The notes: generated from the letters alone by a model not told the origin. A stretch of DNA of 38,086 bases from Planctomycetaceae bacterium (GCA_024642205.1 JAHEBQ010000063.1:1-38086), one strand, 5' to 3'; positions 24,653 through 33,607 are shown, numbered from the stretch's first letter. A program made the numbers and translations.

Positions 24653-25954
24653 ATGAGCAACTCTTCCAAAACCGGTCACCATATCGGATTCGTCGCGACT
24701 CGTTTTGCGGGAACGGACGGAGTCTCATTGGAGAGTGCAAAATGGGCCAAAGTCCTGCATGATCATCAGCACAGCAGTCACTGGTATGCCGGGAAATTGG
24801 ATACCGATCCGGCGGCAAGTATGCTTGTACCGGAAGCCTATTTTGGCGATCCGGCCAATGTCTGGGTCAATGAACGCGCCTTCGGAACGTTGACGCGAGA
24901 TCGGGAAGTCACGCAGAAGATCCATGAACTGAGCGAACACTTGAAGGGCACGCTTTATGAATTTGTCGACCGTTTCGGCATTGAAATATTGATTGTCGAA
25001 AACGCGCTTTGCATACCGATGCATATTCCGCTGGGCGTCGCGCTGACTCACTTTATTGCCGAAACGGGAATTCCCACGATTGCCCACCATCACGATTTCT
25101 ATTGGGAAAGAACTCGGTTTTTGGTCAATTGCATCGGCGACTACCTGAGCATGTCGTTTCCTCCTGCCCTGCCTTCGATTCAACATGTGACCATCAACTC
25201 GCATGCACAGGAACAGCTGGCATTGAGAAAAGGCGATCCGTCGATCCTGGTGCCCAACGTGCTCGACTTTGAAAACCCGCCGCCTGAGACCGATGGGTAT
25301 GCGGCGGATTATCGCCGCAGTGTGAACCTGGAGCCGGATGACATCGTGTTTCTTCAGCCCACACGCGTTGTGCCACGGAAGGGAATCGAGCACTCAATCG
25401 CGTTGGTGGCAGAGCTCAAGAACCCGAAATGCAAACTCGTCGTTTCGCACGAAGCGGGGGATGAAGGTCAGGATTACATGCTCATGCTGAAGGAAAAAGC
25501 CGAACAAGTGGGTGTTGAATTACGCTTTGTCCATACCGCGGTCGGCGAGCGTCGGGGTACCACCGTCAGTGGAGACAAGTTGTACACGTTGGAAGATGTT
25601 TATTCCCAGGCCGACTTTATCACCTACCCCAGTTTGTACGAGGGATTCGGTAATGCCCTGCTCGAAGCGTTCTATTATCGCAAACCGGTACTGGTCAATC
25701 GTTATTCCATTTTCGTGACGGATATCGAACCGAAAAAATTTCGCACGGTCACAATGGATGGGATGTTGACGCGGGAAGTCGTGAATCACGTTCGTCGCGT
25801 GATTGACGACCGACAGTATCGCGATGAAATGGTCGAACATAATTACCAGATGGGAAAAGCGTTTTTCAGCTATTCGGTGCTGCGACGCCAGTTGCGGGCC
25901 CTGATGACCAACATCACCGGGTTAGAAAATCTCAGTGACTTCAAATATCAATGA
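24653..25954 (+). CDS. GT4 glycosyltransferase, mannosylglucosylglycerate synthase-like (copy 1)
   Basis: GT-B glycosyltransferase of 433 residues. It opens with HIGFVATRFAGTDGVSLES, the GTDGVS loop of a GT4 branch that makes small glycosides. PRKGIEHSIALV (about 241-252) supplies the donor phosphate-binding Arg/Lys, and EGFGNALLE (330-338) is the E-x7-E motif. IAHHHDFYWERTRFLVN is a shared acceptor-side block. Start ATG 24653 (TTG 24647 also possible). Its stop overlaps the next start as ATGA (25951-25954), coupling it to the GH13_18 phosphorylase. It is clearly paralogous along its full length to the gene at 27872. Placement with a GpgS suggests it glycosylates glucosylglycerate, for example with mannose; the donor sugar is inferred. 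Confidence 0.85.
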   Translation: MSNSSKTGHHIGFVATRFAGTDGVSLESAKWAKVLHDHQHSSHWYAGKLDTDPAASMLVPEAYFGDPANVWVNERAFGTLTRDREVTQKIHELSEHLKGTLYEFVDRFGIEILIVENALCIPMHIPLGVALTHFIAETGIPTIAHHHDFYWERTRFLVNCIGDYLSMSFPPALPSIQHVTINSHAQEQLALRKGDPSILVPNVLDFENPPPETDGYAADYRRSVNLEPDDIVFLQPTRVVPRKGIEHSIALVAELKNPKCKLVVSHEAGDEGQDYMLMLKEKAEQVGVELRFVHTAVGERRGTTVSGDKLYTLEDVYSQADFITYPSLYEGFGNALLEAFYYRKPVLVNRYSIFVTDIEPKKFRTVTMDGMLTREVVNHVRRVIDDRQYRDEMVEHNYQMGKAFFSYSVLRRQLRALMTNITGLENLSDFKYQ

Positions 25955-27711
25955 CGTGGGATACCGGCAAACTTGACTCGGAAATCCTTGGCAGGATCCG
26001 TGGCCGTTTGCAGACTCTGTACGGGCAGCTTGCCGACACGAGTCTGGCCAGAATTGTCCAGCTCGTCGAGTATTATGGGCCCCGATTGCCGACCCGCACC
26101 CAGGAGAATTGGGACCAACGTGATATTGTGCTGATCACCTATGGTGACCAGTTGCATAGTGGGGGCCAGACGTCATTGAAAACGCTGCACGAGTTTCTTG
26201 TCGGACACCGGCTAGATCAAGTCATTGGAACCGTTCACCTGTTGCCGTTTTTTCCCTATTCGTCCGACGACGGATTTTCGGTGATCGACTACAGGATGGT
26301 CGATCCGGCTCTCGGAAACTGGGGCGATGTGCAGGTTCTGGGACAGAGGTTCGACCTGATGTTCGACCTCGTTTTGAATCACACCTCAAGCCAAAGTTCC
26401 TGGTTTCAGGATTATCTGGCGGGCAAAAAGCCTTACACAGGGTACTTTATCGAAATGAATCACGAGGTGGATGTTTCGGGTGTCACGCGTCCGCGCAGTT
26501 CACCTTTATTATCCAAGGTGGAAACAAATCGGGGGCAGCGGTATGTCTGGACCACGTTTAGTGCCGACCAGGTCGATTTGAATTTTGCAAATCCTGACGT
26601 TCTGGTCGAAATGATCGATATTTTTCTCTCTTATATTCAGCATGGCGCGAGAATCATCCGGCTCGACGCGATCGCTTATTTGTGGAAGCAAGCCGGAAGC
26701 GATTGCATGCATCTTCCCCAAACACACGAAGTAGTCAAGCTGTTGCGAGATTTGTTGACAGCGATCGCGCCACACGTACTGCTTTTGACCGAAACCAACG
26801 TTCCACATGCCGAGAACGTCAGTTATTTCGGTAATGGTGACGAGGCACAAATGGTTTATCAATTCAGCCTGCCGCCGCTGTTGCTGGACGCGATGATTCG
26901 GCGAGATGCTCGGCCGCTGATGCAATGGTTGACGGCGCTCCGCCCTGCCCCAGCGGGATCGACTTTTTTCAACTTCACCGCATCGCATGATGGCGTTGGT
27001 GTCCGTCCTCTGGAAGGATTGGTGTCGAGCGAGCGAATTTCAAGACTGGTGGCAGAGGTTCGGGCACGTGGTGGACTGGTAAGCTATCGGCGGCAGGCCG
27101 ACGGAACCGATGTTCCCTACGAGTTGAATGTCAGCTATGTCAGTGCAGTCGGCGAACCGACGTCTGGATCAGAGTCCGGTTCGCGCCTTACCAACGAGGA
27201 TCACGCGCGACGGTTCCTGACGTCGCAAGGATTGATGTTGTCGTTGAGAGGCATACCTGCGGTTTATTTTCATAGTCTCGTCGGCACCGCCAATGATCAA
27301 GATGGGGTTTTGCGCAGCGGGCAGCCAAGACGAATCAACCGTCGAAAATTCGGCATTGAGGAACTTGACCGGCAACTTGCCGATCGCGATTCGCTGCAAG
27401 CCAGGATTTTCGCCGGCTATCGTCATTTGTTGCAGGTGCGGATTGAGCAACCCGCTTTTCATCCCGATGGCCCTCAGGAGATATGGCAGGTCGAAGAACA
27501 CTGGCTGGTCGCATTGTTGAGGACCAGCATTGACGGGAAACAACGAATCCTGGTGCTTGCCAATCTGAACACCGAACCGCGTCAAGTCGATTTGTCGCGG
27601 CATACGAGGATACAGTTCGGTCGCGACTTGTTGACCGGGAAATGTGTCGAATCAGCACAGAGGATTGACCTGGATCCAGGTGAACTTGTCTGGCTGGAAG
27701 CAAAAGGCTGA
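25951..27711 (+). CDS. GH13_18 sucrose/glucosylglycerate phosphorylase
   Basis: Alpha-amylase-superfamily phosphorylase of 586 residues. Subfamily GH13_18 contains sucrose, sucrose-6-phosphate, glucosylglycerol and glucosylglycerate phosphorylases, which split the glycoside with phosphate to give glucose-1-phosphate. Landmarks are ITYGDQLHSGG near residue 62, HLLPFFPYSSDDGFSVIDY (97-114), the nucleophile Asp239 in RIIRLDAIAYLWK, the acid/base Glu281 in LTETNVPH and the stabiliser Asp347 in FTASHDGVGVRP. No signal peptide, so cytoplasmic. Being in one locus with a glucosyl-3-phosphoglycerate synthase, and coupled to a GT4 by ATGA, favours glucosylglycerate over sucrose. A role in recycling a compatible solute when it is no longer needed is inferred. 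Confidence 0.88.
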   Translation: MTWDTGKLDSEILGRIRGRLQTLYGQLADTSLARIVQLVEYYGPRLPTRTQENWDQRDIVLITYGDQLHSGGQTSLKTLHEFLVGHRLDQVIGTVHLLPFFPYSSDDGFSVIDYRMVDPALGNWGDVQVLGQRFDLMFDLVLNHTSSQSSWFQDYLAGKKPYTGYFIEMNHEVDVSGVTRPRSSPLLSKVETNRGQRYVWTTFSADQVDLNFANPDVLVEMIDIFLSYIQHGARIIRLDAIAYLWKQAGSDCMHLPQTHEVVKLLRDLLTAIAPHVLLLTETNVPHAENVSYFGNGDEAQMVYQFSLPPLLLDAMIRRDARPLMQWLTALRPAPAGSTFFNFTASHDGVGVRPLEGLVSSERISRLVAEVRARGGLVSYRRQADGTDVPYELNVSYVSAVGEPTSGSESGSRLTNEDHARRFLTSQGLMLSLRGIPAVYFHSLVGTANDQDGVLRSGQPRRINRRKFGIEELDRQLADRDSLQARIFAGYRHLLQVRIEQPAFHPDGPQEIWQVEEHWLVALLRTSIDGKQRILVLANLNTEPRQVDLSRHTRIQFGRDLLTGKCVESAQRIDLDPGELVWLEAKG

Positions 27712-27871
27712 AAAATTGCCAACCATCTCCACTGGCATCAGATTTGCGGTTGTGGTGTCAGCCACCTGGGAATCTTGTTGTGGCGTTTTCTTGATATTCA
27801 GAGTCTCGAGCAAAAAAGCTGATGCCGCCAAGCAGCGCGGTTTGAGCCTCGCATCCACTTGGAGAATCAGG

Positions 27872-29149
27872 ATGTCGGCCGCGGAAGTCATGAAAGTCCA
27901 AAACGTTGGTTTTGTTGCCACGCGGGTATGCGGGACCGATGGTGTCAGCCTGGAAATCGGCAAATGGACCAGCATTCTTGAACACCTTGGTTACGACTGC
28001 TTTTTTGTCTGTGGAAAATCAGATCGACCCGAGGCGTGCAGTTGGATGATCGACGAAGCAGACTATCTCCACCCGGCAATTGATGCGATCAACAGGGAGG
28101 CATTCGGAACAAAGCTTCGCAGTCGTCAGTTAAGTCAGCAGATTCGCGAAGTGGCGAACCGGATCAAGGAACAGATTTATCGGGCGATCGAAAAGTTTTC
28201 TCTCGATCTGATCATTGCAGAGAATTCGCTGACGATACCCTTGAATATTCCGTTGGGCGCAGCGTTGCTGGAGGTGCTTATCGAAACGGGTTTGCCATGC
28301 ATCGCGCATCATCACGATTTCGCCTGGGAACGTGAAAGATTTCTTGTCAACTCCGTTGACGATTTTCTCGATGCGGTTTTTCCACCGGAAGTTGCCAATA
28401 TCAGCCACGTCGTAATCAACTCGTTGGCAGGTGCAGAGTTTGGTCGTCGTACCGGGTTGTCCTATCGGGTGATTCCCAACGCAATGGATTTTGCCCACCC
28501 ACCGGGTGACGCCGACGACTACACGGAAGATTTTCGCGAGACGATCGGTATTGCCGATGACGAGTTTCTGATTCTTCAGCCCACACGAATTGTGGCACGC
28601 AAGGGAATCGAACACACGATCGAGTTGATCCATCGACTGGACGATCCACGCTGCAAGCTGGTGATCACCAGCAATGGTAAGGATGAAGGAGACGCTTACC
28701 CCAAGCGGGTTCGCCAGTTCGCCAAAATGCTGGGCGTCGACATTGTCTTTGCCGATCAGCATGTTTCCTTTCAACGCGGAAAGAACGCGTCCGGGATGAA
28801 ACAGTATTCCATCTGGGATGTCTACCGCCACGCGGACCTGGTCGCCTATCCGTCGACTTACGAAGGATTCGGCAATGCCTTTCTGGAGGCGATCTATTTT
28901 CGCAAGCCGATTTTTTGCAATCGATATACAATTTTTCGCACGGACATTGAACCCTGTGGATTCCAGGCCGTTGTGATGGATGGATTTTTAACGGACGAGG
29001 TTGTTGCCGAAGTTCGCCGCGTTCTGACGGATGAAAATCACCGTGTGGCGATGGTGGAGCAGAACTATCTCGCCGCACGGAGTTTTTTTTCCTTTGAACG
29101 GGTCGAGCATGAATTGCGCGCAATTCTTGACCGGCCACGCCCCGGTTGA
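27872..29149 (+). CDS. GT4 glycosyltransferase, mannosylglucosylglycerate synthase-like (copy 2)
   Basis: GT-B glycosyltransferase of 425 residues, paralogous to the gene at 24653. Shared blocks in the same order are VGFVATRVCGTDGVSLEIGKW, CIAHHHDFAWERERFLVNS, ILQPTRIVARKGIEHTIEL, EGFGNAFLEAIYFRKP (E-x7-E near 331-339) and NRYTIFRTDIEP. Start: ATG 27872 follows GGAG nine bases upstream; ATG 27890 is also possible, while the longer frame to 27644 overlaps the phosphorylase gene and has no family match. It sits between the phosphorylase (160-base gap) and gpgS (57-base gap). Either one copy adds a second sugar or the copies differ in donor; sequence alone cannot decide. Confidence 0.85.
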   Translation: MSAAEVMKVQNVGFVATRVCGTDGVSLEIGKWTSILEHLGYDCFFVCGKSDRPEACSWMIDEADYLHPAIDAINREAFGTKLRSRQLSQQIREVANRIKEQIYRAIEKFSLDLIIAENSLTIPLNIPLGAALLEVLIETGLPCIAHHHDFAWERERFLVNSVDDFLDAVFPPEVANISHVVINSLAGAEFGRRTGLSYRVIPNAMDFAHPPGDADDYTEDFRETIGIADDEFLILQPTRIVARKGIEHTIELIHRLDDPRCKLVITSNGKDEGDAYPKRVRQFAKMLGVDIVFADQHVSFQRGKNASGMKQYSIWDVYRHADLVAYPSTYEGFGNAFLEAIYFRKPIFCNRYTIFRTDIEPCGFQAVVMDGFLTDEVVAEVRRVLTDENHRVAMVEQNYLAARSFFSFERVEHELRAILDRPRPG

Positions 29150-29206
29150 CGGTCGGGTAGCCCTGATTCCGAAGCATTACGATTCTTTCCAGTGGAGGAG
29201 AAAACG

Positions 29207-30433
29207 ATGCCTGATTTCGTACAACAAGGTTTGATTACGACGCTGCACGACTTGGGTGCGATTGAGCGCGAACAATTGGAAACAATGCTCCAACGGGCGA
29301 CCCAACATTACAAGATTGGACTCGTTCTGCCTGTCACGGCGGCCGATATGAGGGCTAAACCGTTTGCCAATATCGTTCAGGAACTCCGAGCCGTCAGTTA
29401 CATTGATCAAATCATCGTCGTTCTGGGGGTGGCTCCGGACGAAGAAGATTATCGCGAGGCCCAGGCAGCCGTAGCCGCCCTGGGTGACAAAGCTGCTGTC
29501 TTGTGGTCGGAAGGACCGCGAATGACGGCGCTCTACGACGAACTGCTGGAATCGGGACTCAACGTGTCGGTACCGGGCAAGGGCCGTTCCGTGTGGACGG
29601 CCTTTGGGTACCTTCTGGCTGACCCGCGTTTGAAAGCCTTTGCCTTGCACGACTGCGACATTGTCAATTTTGATCGTGAAATGCTGGCCCGATTGTGCCT
29701 GCCCATGGCCCACCCGGCTCTGGATTTCGAGTTTTGCAAGGCTTATTACGCGCGCACCACGGATCGGATGCATGGTCGAGTCGTTCGGCTTCTGGTCAAG
29801 CCGCTATTGCGGGCGCTGATTTCGATGTTAAGTAAAAATCACTTTTTGGAATACATGGACAGCTTTCGTTATCCGTTGTCGGGTGAATTTGCGGTGACTT
29901 GCAATCTTGCCCGAGCCAATCGGATTCCCAGTGACTGGGGTTTGGAGGTTGGCACGTTGGCGGAGGTATTTCGTAATACCTCGGTCAAGCGAGTTTGTCA
30001 GGTCGATCTGTGCCAGCAATACGAGCACAAACATCAAGCGCTTTCCCTGGATGACCCGACAAAAGGGCTCATGAAAATGTCAGCCGACATTTTGACAAGT
30101 ATCTTTCGAACGTTGGCGAGTCAAGGAACGGTCCTTCAATCCGGGCATTTCCTCACGCTGCGTTCTGCGTTCCTACGATCTGCCCAGGACGCGATCCGCC
30201 AGTACCATGCCGATGCGTTAATGAATGGCTTGACCTACGACAGACACGACGAGGAGCAGGCTGTCGAGGGGTTTGCGAATCAGGTCATGGTCGCGGGTGA
30301 GTCGTTTCAACAGGACCCGGCCGGAGGGGAAGCGATTCCGAACTGGAGTCGGGTCTTGACGGCGTTTCCCGACTTCCCGCAGCAGTTGCGCAAAGCCGCG
30401 GTGGCCGATGCCGAACAACTGACTGCGGTGTAG
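29207..30433 (+). CDS. gpgS: Glucosyl-3-phosphoglycerate synthase (GT81-like)
   Basis: Transfers glucose from NDP-glucose to 3-phosphoglycerate, the committed step to glucosylglycerate. The 408-residue GT-A enzyme shows LVLPVTAADM near residue 39, PGKGRSVWTAFGYL (123-136), the metal-binding HDCDI (148-152, a D-x-D), LDFEFCKAYYAR, FRYPLSGEFAVT, SDWGLEVGTLAEVFRN and CQVDLCQQYEHKHQ. This order and spelling match bacterial GpgS as I remember it. Start: ATG 29207 has GGAGGAG six bases upstream; GTG 29192 overlaps that site and is rejected. It is followed by a GC-rich hairpin and ends the locus. Mannosyl-3-phosphoglycerate synthase activity is a less likely alternative. Confidence 0.88.
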   Translation: MPDFVQQGLITTLHDLGAIEREQLETMLQRATQHYKIGLVLPVTAADMRAKPFANIVQELRAVSYIDQIIVVLGVAPDEEDYREAQAAVAALGDKAAVLWSEGPRMTALYDELLESGLNVSVPGKGRSVWTAFGYLLADPRLKAFALHDCDIVNFDREMLARLCLPMAHPALDFEFCKAYYARTTDRMHGRVVRLLVKPLLRALISMLSKNHFLEYMDSFRYPLSGEFAVTCNLARANRIPSDWGLEVGTLAEVFRNTSVKRVCQVDLCQQYEHKHQALSLDDPTKGLMKMSADILTSIFRTLASQGTVLQSGHFLTLRSAFLRSAQDAIRQYHADALMNGLTYDRHDEEQAVEGFANQVMVAGESFQQDPAGGEAIPNWSRVLTAFPDFPQQLRKAAVADAEQLTAV

Positions 30434-30466
30434 ACTCCGTTCCCATCAGGCACTTGTTCGAATATC

Positions 30467-30492
30467 CCCCGGGTACGTCGTGAGCCCCGGGG
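30467..30492 (+). terminator. GC-rich hairpin after gpgS
   Basis: CCCCGGG and CCCGGGG form a 7-bp all-GC stem around a 12-base loop, 33 bases downstream of the gpgS stop codon. It is the strongest stem at the end of the glycoside locus and a plausible transcript end, though a U-tract is missing. Confidence 0.4.
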
Positions 30493-30683
30493 TGTTCGGC
30501 CAATGGATGCATCTCTCGATGATGTTATCTCGGAACGTGTTTGTGACTTGAATCGCTGCGACGTGGAAACCTCCCAATCTCCGGACATTTCAGAACAGAT
30601 TGGGTCAAGACAATCGTTCGCTTCCCGGTTACGATGATGCAACCAAATAATTTCCAGAGCCATTTGACAAAAAGACGTTCGCT

Positions 30684-31406
30684 ATGGGCAGAAGCTTCGA
30701 AAATCGCAAGGTCTCGATCCTCAAGACAGCGGGTCAAAAATCCAAAATTTATTCGAAATATGGAAAACAACTGTACGTGGTTGCCAAGAACGGTGTTCCT
30801 GACCCGGAAGCCAATCCGGCTCTGCGAATGTTGATTGAGAAAGCCAAACGCGATCAGGTTCCGGCGCACGTCATTGAAAAAGCACTGGACAAGGCAAAGG
30901 GTGTTGGCGGAGAAGATTTTGCCGCAGCGCGTTACGAAGGATTTGGTCCCGGTGGTTGTCTGGTCATCGTTGATTGCCTGACCGACAACAATAATCGCAC
31001 AATCACGGACGTAAGAAATTGTTTTACCAAGACCGGTTCAAAACTCGGCAACCCGGGTACCGTTTCGCGCCTGTTTGATCACCTGGCGATCCTTTCCTTT
31101 CAGGGACAAGACGAGGACCAGGTAATGGAAGCCATGATGGAGGCAGAGGTTGAAATCGACGATATCGAATGCAAAGATGGCCAAATCAACCTCTTCGCGC
31201 CAGCGACCGAATTCTACAAGGCCAAACAAGCGTTTCAGGAGGCGTTTCCCGACATCGAACTAGATGTCCAGGAGATCACTTTCCTGCCACAGTCCAGTTC
31301 ACAAATCACAGCCGACGATCTTCCAATGTTTGAGAAGTTTATTCAAATGCTCAACGACTGCGAAGACGTTCAAGACATCTATCACAACGCTATTTTGCCT
31401 GATTAA
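30684..31406 (+). CDS. yebC: YebC/TACO1-family protein
   Basis: Conserved cytoplasmic protein of 240 residues. Some bacterial members are DNA-binding transcriptional regulators (PmpR); others promote translation through difficult stretches. Family marks are KSKIYSKYGKQLYVVAK near the N-terminus, ALRMLIEKAKRDQVPAHVIEKAL in pieces, the YEGFGPGGCLVIVDCLTDN block, NRTITDVRNCFTKTGSKLG, and a C-terminal domain ending FIQMLNDCEDVQDIYHN. The N-terminus MGRSFENRK lacks the usual SxxH(K/S)WAxI opening, as in the shorter YeeN-like branch. ATG 30684 has only a weak upstream AAAGA. It lies 250 bases after gpgS and is probably transcribed separately. Confidence 0.92.
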   Translation: MGRSFENRKVSILKTAGQKSKIYSKYGKQLYVVAKNGVPDPEANPALRMLIEKAKRDQVPAHVIEKALDKAKGVGGEDFAAARYEGFGPGGCLVIVDCLTDNNNRTITDVRNCFTKTGSKLGNPGTVSRLFDHLAILSFQGQDEDQVMEAMMEAEVEIDDIECKDGQINLFAPATEFYKAKQAFQEAFPDIELDVQEITFLPQSSSQITADDLPMFEKFIQMLNDCEDVQDIYHNAILPD

Positions 31407-31639
31407 AACCTGGCTGCAGTTGATGCGACTTGCTGAAGTTGAACCGTTCAATTGAACCGATTGTCATTTCGAGTCACGTCATCGAACCGGCACATTGAAT
31501 CTGGCCGCGATTTTTTTCCTATGATTACCAGTCCCGTCTCTCAAGGGATTTCAGTTTTCCAGGTCTGACCGCTCGCACAACCTCAGCTTTCAGATTGCTG
31601 GATCGAGTGCTGGATGGTTGTTTACGGGGATCAATCGAA

Positions 31640-32404
31640 TTATTTCTGGTAGGGCCAGCTTGGCAGGGTAAACGCCGCACCATCCACATAGAGCGTTTGA
31701 CCTGAGACATAAGACGCTCCGTCGGAGGCGAGAAAACAAACGACGTCGGCAATATCCTTGACGGTGCCGACCCTCCCCAACGGGGCAATTGCCCCCCAGG
31801 TCTGGGCGTAATCGGGTGCTTCCAGTTGAGTACGTTCTATCTCGATCGCTCCTGGTGCGACACAGTTGACACGTATACCGTATTGGCCGAGCTCGGTGGC
31901 TGCAGCGCGCGTCAGCATCTCCAGTCCACCCTTGGAGGCCGTGTAATCCACAAGGTTGGGAAAGGGTACTTTGTTGCTGCCGGAGCCAATGTTGATGATG
32001 TTACCGCCGACACCCGCGCCAAGCATCCGTTGGGCGGCACGTTTGGTAAACAAAAAACTGCCAGTCAGGTTCGTGCGAATGGTATTGTCCCAGTCTTCAT
32101 CGCTCAATTCCAGCAACGGCGCCCAAGTCTGAACTCCCGCGTTGTTCACCAGTAGAGTAGCAACTTCGGAAAACGTTCGATCCACTTCATCAAAAAAACC
32201 ATCCACCTGCTTGGGATCGCCGGAATCACAACAGGCGCAAAAGGCGCGCTGCTGATGTCGTTCAACGATCTGTTTCGTCGCCATGGCTCCCGCGGAGTTG
32301 CTTTTATAGGTGAACGCAACGTCCCAACCCTGCCGGGCGAGCTCGATTGCGATCCCCCTTCCGATGCCGGAGCTCGCACCGGTAACAATCGCGAGTCGAG
32401 TCAT
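31640..32404 (-). CDS. SDR-family dehydrogenase (glucose 1-dehydrogenase/FabG-like)
   Basis: Classical short-chain dehydrogenase of 254 residues. TGASSGIG (residues 8-15) binds the nucleotide, NNAG follows, the catalytic Ser is in NIGSGSNK and the catalytic pair is in DYTASKGG. The ending is VSGQTLYVDGAAF. The residue after the second strand is Lys in TYKSN, which would suit NADPH. ATG 32404 has GAGGA about nine bases upstream. It is divergent from a second SDR and an FAH hydrolase, so it may serve the same sugar pathway, for instance as the initial sugar dehydrogenase; this is inference. Fatty-acid (FabG) function is less likely because no acyl carrier genes are nearby. Confidence 0.88.
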   Translation of the reverse strand: MTRLAIVTGASSGIGRGIAIELARQGWDVAFTYKSNSAGAMATKQIVERHQQRAFCACCDSGDPKQVDGFFDEVDRTFSEVATLLVNNAGVQTWAPLLELSDEDWDNTIRTNLTGSFLFTKRAAQRMLGAGVGGNIINIGSGSNKVPFPNLVDYTASKGGLEMLTRAAATELGQYGIRVNCVAPGAIEIERTQLEAPDYAQTWGAIAPLGRVGTVKDIADVVCFLASDGASYVSGQTLYVDGAAFTLPSWPYQK

Positions 32405-32852
32405 GCCTGGTTCCTCAATGGATTTCGAATACGTGAATGATCTTGGGTCGAGACAATCGGAGCCAATGGCGCCGCGTTACGTTGGGCAGGTCTGAATCCG
32501 AACGAAATCAAGCCTTTTTTCAGAGTCCACCGGTTCGGAACGTTCCACAGATGAACAACCAACAACGGGGCCGCGGTTCAAGGCAGGATTCTCTTGGGGA
32601 CCATTATAGGATTGACGAACCGCTTGTGGATTAGCCTGCCCCTGACTTTTGCGGTTTGTCCTGCCTCGAAACTCACCCAATGGCATGCGACGCAATCAGT
32701 TGTCGCCGGCCCGGTCGTACCAATGATCCGTGGTTAGGCAAGTTGTGGCAAAACTTCCTCCGCACTATAGTAACGCATTTGTTTCGGTAGTGGCTGGGCG
32801 AACGGAGTATTTACCCCGGCCTTGGGAAACATCCAGAGATTCAGGGTAAACC
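32405..32852. other. Divergent promoter region between two SDR genes
   Basis: About 450 bases with no credible coding frame. It holds a good candidate plus-strand promoter at 32743-32771 (listed separately). No repeat, RNA gene or operator palindrome of convincing length was found. Confidence 0.5.
32743..32771 (+). promoter_or_regulatory. Candidate sigma-70-type promoter for the SDR-FAH pair
   Basis: TTGTGG (32743-32748) and TATAGT (32766-32771) are separated by exactly 17 bases, giving an expected transcript start near 32778 and a leader of about 75 bases. The -10 box matches five of six consensus positions; the -35 is weaker. Confidence 0.38.
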
Positions 32853-33593
32853 ATGACTGCAAGACTTAACGACAAGACTGCCTTGATCACCGGCGCTGCC
32901 CAGGGAATTGGTAGGGCCATATGCCTTGCATTTGCAACCGAGGGCGCTCGGGTAATCGCAACGGACATCAATACCCAGACCCTGGCAACGCTGCCGGTCG
33001 CCGATTCAATTAATCCCTGTCCACTTGACGTTCTCGATGCCGCGGCCATTAAGGACTGCGCCGCGCGTTTTCGTGAGGTCGATATCCTGGTCAACTGCGC
33101 TGGGGTTGTTTTTAACGGAACACTGTTGGAATGCAGTGAAGAGGATTGGCAACAATCTCTCAATCTGAATGTGACTGCGATGTTCAAGATGATTACGGCT
33201 TTCATGCCAGCCATGCTAGATCGGCAGCGAGGTTCGATCATCAACATCGCTTCGGTGGTCTCGAGCATCAAGGGCGCACCCAACCGGTGTGCCTACGGCA
33301 CCAGCAAAGCCGCGGTAATCGGATTGACCAAATCGGTTGCAAGGGACTACATCGAGCACGGCATTCGCTGCAACGCAATCTGTCCGGGCACTGTCAATTC
33401 TCCCAGTCTTGAACAACGAATGCGTGCCGGGGGAGACTATGAAAAGGCTCGCGCCGATTTTCTCGCCCGCCAACCGATGGGTCGGATCGGCGAACCGGAG
33501 GAAATTGCTGCCGTGGCAACTTTGCTGGCGTCCGACGAAGCCACCTACATGACCGGCACCGAAATTGTGATCGATGGCGGCTGGAGTATCTAA
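32853..33593 (+). CDS. SDR dehydrogenase, 2-keto-3-deoxy-L-fuconate dehydrogenase / BDH2-like
   Basis: Short-chain dehydrogenase of 246 residues. TGAAQGIG (13-20), the NAD-selecting ATDIN after strand two, NCAG, the Ser segment IASVVSSIKG, Tyr148 and Lys152 in YGTSK, and the CPGTVNSPSL block are present. The last two, together with NRCAYGTSKAAVIGLTKSVA, closely resemble human BDH2/DHRS6 and bacterial 2-keto-3-deoxy-L-fuconate dehydrogenases. The next gene, 14 bases downstream, is an FAH-family hydrolase that would cleave the product. Together they fit the last two steps of oxidative L-fucose (or L-rhamnose) catabolism. ATG 32853 has AGGG seven bases upstream. The specific substrate is inferred from the pairing; a hydroxybutyrate-type role is the alternative. 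Confidence 0.88.
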   Translation: MTARLNDKTALITGAAQGIGRAICLAFATEGARVIATDINTQTLATLPVADSINPCPLDVLDAAAIKDCAARFREVDILVNCAGVVFNGTLLECSEEDWQQSLNLNVTAMFKMITAFMPAMLDRQRGSIINIASVVSSIKGAPNRCAYGTSKAAVIGLTKSVARDYIEHGIRCNAICPGTVNSPSLEQRMRAGGDYEKARADFLARQPMGRIGEPEEIAAVATLLASDEATYMTGTEIVIDGGWSI

Positions 33594-33607
33594 CTCAAAG
33601 GAAACAC

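Noticed and set aside
27644..27871. Upstream extension of the second GT4 paralogue
   Set aside because: It overlaps the phosphorylase gene, and the copy-1 paralogue begins at the equivalent of 27872-27890.
31446..31457. 12-bp palindrome GTTCAATTGAAC after the YebC gene
   Set aside because: It could be an operator or terminator stub, but it is a single copy with no loop or T-tract and no nearby start.
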